Shown: positions 9,199 to 16,778 of the stretch, one piece after another
Numbering within the stretch: position 1 is the stretch's first letter
How the letters are laid out: each line of letters opens with the position of its first letter
Origin: Carboxylicivirga litoralis
Lineage (GTDB): Bacteria; Bacteroidota; Bacteroidia; Bacteroidales; Marinilabiliaceae
NCBI RefSeq assembly: GCF_025499605.1
Contig: NZ_JAFMVC010000019.1
Span: 20,258 to 84,257, forward strand
Reading direction: 5' to 3'
Length of the DNA stretch: 64,000 nt
Notes under the pieces: generated by a model
Seen by the model: only the letters and a program-made list of their open reading frames with translations
Databases searched by the model: none
Told to the model about the DNA's origin: nothing
Position numbers and translations under genes: made by a program

Positions 9199-10248
9199 TT
9201 AGTCATTTTCGCGTCCTGCAATATAGCCTCGCCACTTTTCAATAGCTTCCATCATATCATCCGGAATATCGGTATTGAAAGCGATGTATTCCTTCGATGT
9301 TGGATGCACAAAGCCAAGTGTTTTGGCATGTAGTGCTTGTCGTGGTAATATCTTAAAGCAGTTTTGTACAAATTGCTTGTATTTTGTAAAGGTCGTTCCT
9401 TTTAATATTTGGTGTCCGCCATAGCGTTCATCGTTAAAAAGTGGATGACCAATGTATTTCATATGTGCACGAATCTGGTGAGTTCGGCCAGTTTCCAGTC
9501 GGCATTCAACCAACGATACATAGCCCAATCGTTCTAACACTTTATAATGCGTCACGGCGTGCTTGCCTCTGTCGCCATCGGGGAAAACAGCCATTTGCTT
9601 TCTATCTTGCAGGCTACGGCCAATATTACCAACAATGGTACCTTCGTCTTCTTTGGGTTGCCCCCAAACCAGCGCCACATAGGTGCGGGTTGATGTTTTT
9701 TCAAAAAATTGACGAGCCAGGAAGTTTTTGGCTTGCTCGGTTTTAGCGACTACCAATAAGCCAGATGTGTCTTTATCAATGCGGTGTACCAACCCTGGCC
9801 GCGGATCTTCAGAGTTGAACAGTTCAACATCTTTAAGGTGCCAGGCCAATGCATTCACCATGGTATCGGTATAATTACCATGTCCGGGATGCACCACCAT
9901 TCCCGGTTTTTTATTAATGATTATCAAGTCATCATCTTCGTAAGGAATATCCAAAGGAATGTCTTGCGCAATAATTTTCAGCTCGCGGCGAGGAAAAGAC
10001 ATAACGATGGTAATGACTTCGTTGGGCTTAATCTTATAGTTGGATTTAACCGGCACATCATTCACCCTAATATTGCCGGCAGCAGCAGCATCCTGAATCT
10101 TATTGCGCGATGCATTATCAACACGATTCACCAGGAATTTATCTATACGCAGCGGTTTCTGTCCGGGATCGGTTACAAATCGGTAATGCTCATACAACTC
10201 ATTACTTTCATCTAACTCATCTAATTCTTCTTGTATGTGCTCAGCCAT
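9199..10248 (-). CDS. rluD: RluD-family 23S rRNA pseudouridine synthase
   Basis: Converts uridines of 23S rRNA (helix 69 in the well-studied members) to pseudouridine. The N-terminal third holds an S4 RNA-binding domain (LRIDKFLVNRV...SRNKIQDAAAAGNIRVND, about residues 32-66). The catalytic motif HRIDKDTSGLLVV with the conserved Asp is near residue 156, followed by GRTHQIRAHM. Its 349 residues match the family. There is an acidic N-terminal tail of ~25 residues before the S4 domain. It sits 23 bp downstream of the PASTA gene and 28 bp upstream of ddl, so it is cotranscribed with both. Assignment to RluD rather than another Rlu paralogue is by overall architecture. Confidence 0.93.
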   Translation of the reverse strand: MAEHIQEELDELDESNELYEHYRFVTDPGQKPLRIDKFLVNRVDNASRNKIQDAAAAGNIRVNDVPVKSNYKIKPNEVITIVMSFPRRELKIIAQDIPLDIPYEDDDLIIINKKPGMVVHPGHGNYTDTMVNALAWHLKDVELFNSEDPRPGLVHRIDKDTSGLLVVAKTEQAKNFLARQFFEKTSTRTYVALVWGQPKEDEGTIVGNIGRSLQDRKQMAVFPDGDRGKHAVTHYKVLERLGYVSLVECRLETGRTHQIRAHMKYIGHPLFNDERYGGHQILKGTTFTKYKQFVQNCFKILPRQALHAKTLGFVHPTSKEYIAFNTDIPDDMMEAIEKWRGYIAGREND

Positions 10249-10271
10249 TATGCTTGCTCTATTTTATTGTT

Positions 10272-11111
10272 TTATAAGTCGATATTTTCTTCCACATCTA
10301 CATCTGGTGGAAACAGTTCGGGATATAGCTTGGTGGAATCTACACTTAGCCATACATCAATGGAGGCGCCAAGAGGAATTCGTGCACCTGTTTCGGCCGA
10401 TGGTTGTTGTTGCCAAATAGTAGCAGACAATGAGTCTTCTTCTGTTTGTACCGATTCATCGTAAATAACCGCACCAACGTTTAAGGAAACAGATACAGAA
10501 TAACTTTGTGCTTCTTCCAATGTTAGGGCAGTTAAATCTGGTACATTGGTTCGTTCGGTGCTCAAACCTTTACCAATGTGCATATCTATAATAGATCCTT
10601 TTAGCACAACTGTTCCTGGCTCAACTGGCTTGCCTTTGTACAATTGTTGCAATACCAGGTTGCGATATTCGCTTGGCACATAAATCAATTCGCCGGCTAC
10701 CAAACCATATGATTCAAGAATCACTTTGGCATTTCGTAGCGAGTAGTCAATTAAGTTAGGTATCTGCACTTTTTCGGGCGCAATAGCTTTGATGGTAAAG
10801 TGGATGTTACGGTTTTCTTTCACCATGCTACCTGGAGCAGGAATCTGTTCGATGACGGCACCTGGCAAATAATCGTCCACATGCACCGAATCAATTATAT
10901 TGTAGCGGAAATCTTTTTCCTCAATCAGTTTACTGAACTGTTCTTCGGTTAAGCCTCTAAAATCGGGTACCGGGTAGTATTCGCCATGATTGGTGTAAAT
11001 ATTAAGACTTACAAAAGTGGCAATTAAGGCCAATGAAATAACTACAACTGCAATGACGATATTTTTTACAAATACGTTGTTCAGCAGGTTTTTAAGAATT
11101 GACATATGCAT
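10272..11111 (-). CDS. Membrane-anchored PASTA-domain protein
   Basis: A 279-residue protein with a short cytoplasmic tail, one membrane segment (about residues 17-38, NIVIAVVVISLALIATFV) and three PASTA-type repeats outside: one starting at YYPVPDFRGLTEEQF, one at VQIPNLIDYSLRNAKVIL and one at TNVPDLTALTLEEAQ. PASTA domains bind muropeptide-like ligands in Gram-positive kinases; here no kinase domain is present, so it is likely a periplasmic peptidoglycan-associated protein whose exact role is unknown. It heads an operon with rluD and ddl, which fits a link to cell-wall synthesis. A second in-frame ATG two codons in is an equally good start. Confidence 0.9.
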   Translation of the reverse strand: MHMSILKNLLNNVFVKNIVIAVVVISLALIATFVSLNIYTNHGEYYPVPDFRGLTEEQFSKLIEEKDFRYNIIDSVHVDDYLPGAVIEQIPAPGSMVKENRNIHFTIKAIAPEKVQIPNLIDYSLRNAKVILESYGLVAGELIYVPSEYRNLVLQQLYKGKPVEPGTVVLKGSIIDMHIGKGLSTERTNVPDLTALTLEEAQSYSVSVSLNVGAVIYDESVQTEEDSLSATIWQQQPSAETGARIPLGASIDVWLSVDSTKLYPELFPPDVDVEENIDL

Positions 11112-11119
11112 AGGTTTGC

Positions 11120-11147
11120 AACAGTTTCCCTTATTCGGGCAACTGTT
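11120..11147 (-). promoter_or_regulatory. Hairpin in the leader of the PASTA-rluD-ddl operon
   Basis: AACAGTT and AACTGTT form a perfect seven-pair outer stem, with a GCCC/GGGA inner part, directly upstream of the PASTA start codon and downstream of a -7-like box. Its position suggests a leader RNA structure or a protein-binding palindrome; no known riboswitch is recognised. Confidence 0.4.
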
Positions 11148-11174
11148 TAATAAGTATCAGCTTTCTATATTGTT

Positions 11175-11182
11175 CAAAAATA
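11175..11182 (-). promoter_or_regulatory. Bacteroidota -7 box for the PASTA operon
   Basis: Reads TATTTTTG on the minus strand, a perfect TAnnTTTG, about 65 bp before the PASTA start. No good -33 TTG at standard spacing is seen, so the call is tentative. Confidence 0.4.
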
Positions 11183-11230
11183 GTAAAAACCTGAATGATT
11201 TTAACTTCAACAACCAAACTTAAGGGCATA

Positions 11231-11271
11231 AAAAAAGTAAAGAACCCAATGAGAGGATTCTTTACTTTTTA
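11231..11271 (-). terminator. Terminator after rpmH
   Basis: AAAGTAAAGAA pairs with TTCTTTACTTT around a 13-base loop, 22 bp after the rpmH stop, and is followed on the minus strand by a T tract. It separates rpmH from the PASTA operon. Confidence 0.8.
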
Positions 11272-11292
11272 TATTTTGAAAGCTAATTATAA

Positions 11293-11451
11293 TTAAGCTT
11301 TGTGTCTTTTTTCGCTAGAAACAGTTAATTTCTTACGTCCTTTAGCTCTTCTTGAAGCTAATACTTTACGACCACTTGCGCTGGCCATTCTTTCGCGGAA
11401 ACCATGCTTGTTTCTTCTCTTTCTGTTCGATGGTTGGAATGTCCTTTTCAT
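11293..11451 (-). CDS. rpmH: 50S ribosomal protein L34
   Basis: A 52-codon gene. It encodes the small, highly basic L34 of the large ribosomal subunit: [20 protein letters not shown], then [20 protein letters not shown], then a short C-terminal tail [12 protein letters not shown]. The start ATG at 11451 is fixed by the invariant MKRTFQPS N-terminus. A Bacteroidota promoter lies ~110 bp upstream and a terminator follows, so it is transcribed alone. The usual dnaA/rnpA neighbours are absent, which is common in this phylum. Confidence 0.97.
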   Translation of the reverse strand: MKRTFQPSNRKRRNKHGFRERMASASGRKVLASRRAKGRKKLTVSSEKRHKA

Positions 11452-11561
11452 TGTATGTAATTTTTTTATTCTTCGTAATAGTCGCTTTTCAAATGGATTC
11501 TTTCGGGATTGTCCTCCGCCTGAATTGCTAAGCTAAGTTGTTACCCTAGCTTTTCGGACTG

Positions 11562-11590
11562 CAAAAATACACGTTTTTTTTATCTTCCAA
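11562..11590 (-). promoter_or_regulatory. rpmH promoter
   Basis: On the minus strand TTG (11590-11588), an 18-bp spacer, then TATTTTTG (11569-11562), matching the Bacteroidota housekeeping consensus. The implied leader is about 105 nt. Confidence 0.6.
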
Positions 11591-11642
11591 AAAAAAATGA
11601 GTGCTTTTTTCTGTTTGCTTTTTATTCACGGTTAAAAGCTTA

Positions 11643-12263
11643 CTACATTGAAAGGTGGATTACTTTTTTTGTTTCGAAAAACTCCTCTTCAAAGTAGTTG
11701 GTTAATGGAGTTACCGAAGCTCTGTTTTCAAAAGCTTTTAACTCATCATCAAAGTCACCACCTTTTAGGTAAATTATACCATTGGTGATGGCATTTTTGT
11801 TTTCTGTAAGAAATTTATTTTGGCAAAGCTTAACAAAAGCAGGAAATGCTGTTACAGCACGACTGATTATAAAATCGTATTGTTTGGGGTGATTTTCTAC
11901 ACGTACCTGTTCAGCTGTCAGGTTTTCTAGTCCTAAGGCTTCAGCTACCCCTTTGACTACTTTTATTTTTTTTCCGATGGAATCAATAGAATGAAACTGA
12001 CAATCTGGAAACATAATCGCTAATGGAATGCTGGGGAATCCACCTCCACAGCCAACATCTAATATTGTAGTTCCTTTTTCAAATTGAATGAATGAAGCAA
12101 TGCCTAATGAGTGCAAAACATGTCGCTCATAAAAATGATCCATGTCTTTACGCGAGATAACATTGATTTTAGAATTCCATTCAGCATATAATTTGCCAAG
12201 CATGCCTAACTTTTCTTCAATGGAAGGCGCTAAGTCTGGAAAGTACTTTTTAATTAATTCCAT
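11643..12263 (-). CDS. rsmG: 16S rRNA (guanine-527-N7) methyltransferase
   Basis: Uses S-adenosylmethionine to methylate N7 of G527 in 16S rRNA. The Rossmann-type SAM motif ILDVGCGGGFPSIPLA is at about residues 67-82, preceded by the family's NVISRKDMDHFYERHVLHSL, with FIISRAVTAFP downstream (typical DVVTSRAVA element). The length of 206 residues is normal. It lies 57 bp downstream of the ECF sigma gene in the same direction and may share its transcript. Loss of this gene is a known route to low-level streptomycin resistance in other bacteria. Confidence 0.95.
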   Translation of the reverse strand: MELIKKYFPDLAPSIEEKLGMLGKLYAEWNSKINVISRKDMDHFYERHVLHSLGIASFIQFEKGTTILDVGCGGGFPSIPLAIMFPDCQFHSIDSIGKKIKVVKGVAEALGLENLTAEQVRVENHPKQYDFIISRAVTAFPAFVKLCQNKFLTENKNAITNGIIYLKGGDFDDELKAFENRASVTPLTNYFEEEFFETKKVIHLSM

Positions 12264-12320
12264 AATAATAACACAGGATGCAAATCCTGATAAGTATAAT
12301 GATTAGAAAACAGATAGTGA

Positions 12321-12929
12321 TTATCCTAATTTAATATCCGAGTTTTTAAGCGTATTGAAGAGTAATTCGCGCGCTCTGAATAATTGCGCTTTTACTGTTC
12401 CGAGCGGTAAGTCCAATTCTTCAGCAATTTCTTCGTACGAAAACTCTTTAAAATAGCGTAACTCAATTAGTATGCGATAGCGGGGTTTCAGTTTTTTAAC
12501 CACAGTGCGCATTAGCACTTTTTTTTGCTGTTTGATCAGATGTTCCTCCGGATCGGGTGTTTCATCTTTTAGGTGAATGGGTTGATCGTTTTCTTTATCA
12601 TCGGTAATACCACCATCAATTGAAACAATATTATTGCGTTTTTTTCTAAGGAAATCGATACAGTTATTGGATGCAATTTTAAACAACCAGGTGCTAAAAG
12701 CATAATTAGGAGAGTACTGGTGAATGTTTTTAAAGGCTTTGCCAAATGCTTCAATGGTTAAGTCTTCGGCGTCACTTTTGTTATTCACCATCTTGAGAAG
12801 CATGAAGTAAATAGCATCTCTATAGCGGCCCATGAGTTCGGCAAACGCTTTCTGGTCGCCTTTAACCGCTAATTCTACTAAGTCTAAATCATATTTTGCC
12901 TTGTCAGATAGATTCGGATTTACTTCCAT
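12321..12929 (-). CDS. ECF-type RNA polymerase sigma factor
   Basis: A 202-residue sigma-70 family factor with region 2 (about residues 25-95; YRDAIYFMLLKMVNNKSDAE and FSTWLFKIASNNCIDFLRKK) and region 4 (about residues 140-195; LIELRYFKEFSYEEIAEEL then LPLGTVKAQLFRARELL helix-turn-helix). A charged linker rich in Asp/Glu separates them. No anti-sigma gene is adjacent; instead the start overlaps the end of a glycosyltransferase gene by 10 bp, so the two are cotranscribed and translationally coupled. This resembles constitutively acting Bacteroidota ECF factors rather than a stress pair. The regulon cannot be told from sequence. Confidence 0.93.
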   Translation of the reverse strand: MEVNPNLSDKAKYDLDLVELAVKGDQKAFAELMGRYRDAIYFMLLKMVNNKSDAEDLTIEAFGKAFKNIHQYSPNYAFSTWLFKIASNNCIDFLRKKRNNIVSIDGGITDDKENDQPIHLKDETPDPEEHLIKQQKKVLMRTVVKKLKPRYRILIELRYFKEFSYEEIAEELDLPLGTVKAQLFRARELLFNTLKNSDIKLG

Positions 12930-14035
12930 TTCTTCTTCTTTGCACTAATAATGTTATTTACCCAAATGCTTCCAACGACAATTGGTGTCAGGAAATCAAA
13001 AAGGATGGTTGCCCAGTATAATTTGTTTTCTCCCATCTTATTAGCCGCTTTAGCAAGTACTATATGTAATACAACTAATCGGCTTATAAATAACCCTGCC
13101 GTTATGGGAACAAAAGTAGGAAAAAAAAGTGAACAAAGTGTTAAGACCCAAAATATTTGACGGGTCATTACCTCTGTAATTAACCATGTTTTTATTCCGA
13201 ATTTATATAAAGGAGCAGTGGTCAGATGCCTTGATTTACGTGTTATCCATTCGTTAAAGTTTTTTGGTGCTACAGATATTGTTTGACTCTCAAAACCTGT
13301 TTGAATGGTTGTGTTATGCTTTGTGGCACATCGACGCATAAATAAATCGTCGTCGCCAGAAGCTATGTTTAAATAATGTTTAAATACATCGCTTTTTTCG
13401 AATAATGATTTGGTGTAGGCCATGTTGCGACCAACTGCCATAAATGGTTTTTTGCGTAGCCCAAATCCCATGTATTGAACGGCATTAAAAAAAGTTTCGT
13501 AGCGTAAAAACAGATTGAAAAAGCCTTTCTTTTTTTCATAGCGTCCATGGCCCACTACAATTTGTTTATCATCGTTAAACTGGCTGCTTATTTCAGTCAA
13601 CCAGTTTTGAGATGCTGGCTGGCAATCAGCATCGGTGAATACCAAATGCTCAAAATTAGCGGCTTTAATCCCAATCGTTAAGGCCAGTTTCTTTCCTTCG
13701 TAATGTTGACGGCTATGGGGTATGTTGGTATAATAAAGATTTTTGTGTTCTGTTTTTAACTGGGCCAATACCATTTCCGTATCATCGGTTGAGCAATCAT
13801 TCACCACAATTACTTCAAACTGTGGATGATTTTGATGACAAACAGAAGGTAAAAAAGCTTTCAGGTTTTCAGCTTCGTTTTTGGCGCATATGATGACGGA
13901 AACCGGAAGTAGTTTGGTGTTTTGTTCAGGAACAAATAAACCTGGTTTCAGCATAAAGTATAAGTGATAAAATAACTGGAAAAGCCAGGTGAAAGCATAA
14001 ATTCCGATAACGATATATAATGTTGTTTCCTCCAC
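12920..14035 (-). CDS. Membrane-bound family 2 glycosyltransferase
   Basis: A GT-A fold glycosyltransferase of 371 residues. It has an N-terminal membrane helix (about residues 5-28), a GT2 core beginning PVSVIICAKNEAENLKAFL, a VNDCSTDDT element and the DAD-type metal site TDADCQP near residue 137. Further on it has GDDDLFMRRC in place of the usual acceptor-site ED motif, and it ends with three C-terminal membrane segments (about residues 280-365). This layout fits transfer of a sugar from a nucleotide sugar to a lipid or polysaccharide at the inner membrane. Substrate is not predictable. It overlaps the following sigma-factor gene by 10 bp. Confidence 0.9.
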   Translation of the reverse strand: MEETTLYIVIGIYAFTWLFQLFYHLYFMLKPGLFVPEQNTKLLPVSVIICAKNEAENLKAFLPSVCHQNHPQFEVIVVNDCSTDDTEMVLAQLKTEHKNLYYTNIPHSRQHYEGKKLALTIGIKAANFEHLVFTDADCQPASQNWLTEISSQFNDDKQIVVGHGRYEKKKGFFNLFLRYETFFNAVQYMGFGLRKKPFMAVGRNMAYTKSLFEKSDVFKHYLNIASGDDDLFMRRCATKHNTTIQTGFESQTISVAPKNFNEWITRKSRHLTTAPLYKFGIKTWLITEVMTRQIFWVLTLCSLFFPTFVPITAGLFISRLVVLHIVLAKAANKMGENKLYWATILFDFLTPIVVGSIWVNNIISAKKKKWK

Positions 14036-14174
14036 AGAATTGAATTTTATTCAAAAATGCAACAAATTTCAAGAAATAACCTGTTTCAATACGTTCATTT
14101 TTGAAAGTAGTTGTAAATAAAAATATTTCCATAACGATGCTGGCTCAACATTTTATTTATCTCATCAGCTATTG

Positions 14175-14182
14175 TATATTTG
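14175..14182 (+). promoter_or_regulatory. -7 box of the tgt promoter
   Basis: TATATTTG is a perfect TAnnTTTG 58 bp upstream of the tgt ATG at 14240. The region 19-21 bp upstream is T-rich but lacks a clear TTG. Confidence 0.5.
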
Positions 14183-14239
14183 CAGGCTGTTCTGAATATA
14201 ATACAGGATGAGGAATTTGTAAATGATAGATGCAATAAA

Positions 14240-15370
14240 ATGAATTTTGAGTTACAACATACAGATGCAAAAAGTAGTGCCAGGGCAGGTGAGATAACCA
14301 CCGATCATGGCAAGATTGAAACACCAATTTTTATGCCGGTAGGAACCGTAGGTTCGGTAAAAGGTGTGCACTTTCGTGATTTGGAAGATGATGTGAAAGC
14401 TCAGATCATTCTTGGTAATACCTATCATTTATACTTGCGGCCAGGTTTAGATATTTTAAAAGCAGCCGGTGGTTTACACAAGTTTAATGGCTGGGATAGA
14501 CCGATGTTGACTGATAGTGGTGGTTACCAGGTTTTTTCCTTGAGCGATAATCGAAAGTTAACAGAAGAAGGAGCGATGTTTCGTTCTCATTTAGATGGTT
14601 CGAAGCACTTATTCACGCCAGAAAATGTAGTTGATATCCAACGGGTGATTGGCGCGGATATCATTATGGCATTGGATGAATGCCCTCCTGGAGATGCTGA
14701 ATACGCCTATGCTAAGAAATCAATGGAGTTGACGCACCGTTGGTTAAAACGTGGTGTTGATCATTTTGATAATACAGAACCTTTGTACGGCCATTCACAA
14801 ACATTTTTTCCCATTGTACAGGGAGCTGGCTATCGTGATTTAAGGACGCAATCGGCCGAGTTTATTGCTTCTCAAAATCGGGAAGGAAATGCCATTGGTG
14901 GTCTGGCTGTAGGAGAACCAACCGAAGTGATGTACGAAATGGTAGAGCTGGTTAATGGTATTTTGCCAAAGGATAAACCGCGTTATCTGATGGGGGTTGG
15001 AACGCCGGCTAACTTATTGGAAAATATCGCACTTGGTGTAGATATGTTCGACTGTGTAATGCCGACTCGAAATGGTCGCAATGGCATGTTGTTTACGTCT
15101 GAAGGTATCTTAAATATGCGCAACGAAAAGTGGAAGAACGACTTTTCTCCGGTTGACCCCAATGGCACCTCGTTTGTTGATCATCATTATACAAAGGCTT
15201 ATCTGCGTCACCTTTATGTTTCAAAAGAAATGCTGGCGGCACAAATTGGCAGTATGCACAACCTTACTTTTTATTTATGGCTGGTGCGCGAAGCTCGAAA
15301 GCATATCATCGCTGGTGATTTTGCAGAGTGGAAAAGTGTAATGGTTAAAAAGTTAACAACGCGTTTGTAG
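14240..15370 (+). CDS. tgt: tRNA-guanine transglycosylase (queuine/preQ1 insertion)
   Basis: Exchanges guanine-34 of GUN-anticodon tRNAs for preQ1 in queuosine synthesis. Start ATG 14240 gives MNFELQHTDAKSSARAGEI and 376 residues. Substrate and catalytic motifs are intact: TDSGGYQVFSL, ECPPGD, GGLAVGEP and MFDCVMPTRNGRNG with the nucleophilic Asp. The zinc site normally placed just before the YxxAYLRHL motif (Cys-x-Cys-x2-Cys) is missing; the sequence there is DPNGTSFVDHHYTKAYLRHL with no cysteine. I recall the same loss in other Bacteroidota, so it is a clade trait rather than damage. An in-frame upstream start at 14180 would run into the promoter. An Lpt permease gene follows after 153 bp. 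Confidence 0.95.
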   Translation: MNFELQHTDAKSSARAGEITTDHGKIETPIFMPVGTVGSVKGVHFRDLEDDVKAQIILGNTYHLYLRPGLDILKAAGGLHKFNGWDRPMLTDSGGYQVFSLSDNRKLTEEGAMFRSHLDGSKHLFTPENVVDIQRVIGADIIMALDECPPGDAEYAYAKKSMELTHRWLKRGVDHFDNTEPLYGHSQTFFPIVQGAGYRDLRTQSAEFIASQNREGNAIGGLAVGEPTEVMYEMVELVNGILPKDKPRYLMGVGTPANLLENIALGVDMFDCVMPTRNGRNGMLFTSEGILNMRNEKWKNDFSPVDPNGTSFVDHHYTKAYLRHLYVSKEMLAAQIGSMHNLTFYLWLVREARKHIIAGDFAEWKSVMVKKLTTRL

Positions 15371-15523
15371 ATATAAATGAGTGTTAATTAGTATTTGGTT
15401 GTCTAACTATTGGTGCAAGCCAATGGGCGTGATGAAGAAAACACAGGAGTATTAAATTTAGCTTGTAACTATTTTTTTGTTCTTTTGTAATTGACACTAT
15501 ACTTCAAATAAAAAATACAGGTT

Positions 15524-16606
15524 TTGAAAAAACTTGACTTATACATACTCAAAAAGTTCCTGGGAACTTTCTTTTTTGCTATCCTACTGATTATTAGCAT
15601 TTCGGTGGTTTTTGATGTGACGGAGAAGATTGATAATTTCTTTGAACACGGGGCCCCATTAAAGGCCATTGTATTTGATTATTACAAAAATTTCATACCC
15701 TACTTTGCCAATTTATTTACACCACTGTTTGTTTTTATTGCGGTAATTTTCTTTACGTCAAAAATGGCGTATCAAACTGAGATTATTGCCATTTTATCAA
15801 GTGGGGTAAGTTTTAGACGAATGATGTTTCCATATTTTCTGGGAGCCGCCATTATCGGTATTTTTTCATTTTTGTTGGGTGGATATGTTATTCCGCCGGC
15901 TAATCAAACGCGTATTAAGTTCGAGAATGAATATGTTAAAAACCGAAAGGAAAAAGGGCTGGAGAAAATCCATATGCAAATTGAACCAAGTGTATTTGTA
16001 TACATGGATAAATATCGCGCTTATAGTGGCCGAGGTGAGCATTTTTCGATGGAGAAATACGATGGAAAAGAATTGCTTTCGAAATTATCAGCCCGATATG
16101 CTAAGTACGACACTGCTACCACTAAATGGCAATTGAGCAATTATATCATTCGTGATTTTAAAAATGGGGTAGAGCATGAAATTTCGAGTGGTAAAAAGCT
16201 CGACACCCTAATTCCTAATATCACTCCAAAAGACTTTAAGGAAGAACGTAAGTACTTTGAGATGATGACTAATACCGAGCTCAATACATATATTGATGAG
16301 CAAAAAGCGCGAGGTGTTGGTAATCTAGAAGAATTCCTGATTGAAAAATACAAGCGAATAGCTTCACCATTTAGTGCCTTTATTCTTACGCTTATTGGTG
16401 TATCCTTAGCCTCGCGAAAAGTTAGGGGAGGAATGGGGCTGCATATTGGTGTTGGTATTGCATTAAGCTTTGGTTATATTTTGTTTATGACCATCTCTAC
16501 AACTTTTGCCGTTAATGGAAATATGAATCCGATTTTAGCCGTTTGGCTACCAAATATAGTTTTTACTGCTGTCGGAATCTTTTTATACATGCGAGCACCT
16601 AAATAA
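15524..16606 (+). CDS. LptF/LptG-family LPS export permease
   Basis: One of the two inner-membrane permease subunits (YjgP/YjgQ family) that with LptB extract lipopolysaccharide for transport to the outer membrane. The 360 residues show N-terminal membrane helices (about residues 11-33, 55-78, 98-120), a central periplasmic jellyroll-like region of ~150 residues, and three C-terminal helices (about 278-357). The frame starts with TTG at 15524 (MKKLDLYILKKFLGTFFFAI, the normal family N-terminus) and there is no alternative ATG that keeps the first helix. Whether it is LptF or LptG cannot be decided without comparison. It is alone on its transcript or weakly coupled to tgt. Confidence 0.88.
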   Translation: MKKLDLYILKKFLGTFFFAILLIISISVVFDVTEKIDNFFEHGAPLKAIVFDYYKNFIPYFANLFTPLFVFIAVIFFTSKMAYQTEIIAILSSGVSFRRMMFPYFLGAAIIGIFSFLLGGYVIPPANQTRIKFENEYVKNRKEKGLEKIHMQIEPSVFVYMDKYRAYSGRGEHFSMEKYDGKELLSKLSARYAKYDTATTKWQLSNYIIRDFKNGVEHEISSGKKLDTLIPNITPKDFKEERKYFEMMTNTELNTYIDEQKARGVGNLEEFLIEKYKRIASPFSAFILTLIGVSLASRKVRGGMGLHIGVGIALSFGYILFMTISTTFAVNGNMNPILAVWLPNIVFTAVGIFLYMRAPK

Positions 16607-16778
16607 CTTGACACTTAAAAAATTAAGTGTGAAATTGAGTTGTTCGCATTTGCACTTACTGACCTTATTCCTTTTGTTAAAAAAAATAAATTAGTAATTA
16701 TGCACTCTGAAAAATTGTTAATCAGAGTGGATAAATTGATATTTTGATTAATAGTAGGTTAAATCAAATTTTTGGATT

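Noticed and set aside
9171..9242. 24-residue N-terminal extension of Ddl overlapping rluD
   Set aside because: The conserved Ddl N-terminus begins at ATG 9170, and the extension would overlap rluD by 44 bp.
16611..16632. Hairpin CACTTAA-AAAA-TTAAGTG after the Lpt permease gene as a terminator
   Set aside because: The stem is short and AT-only and no T tract follows.
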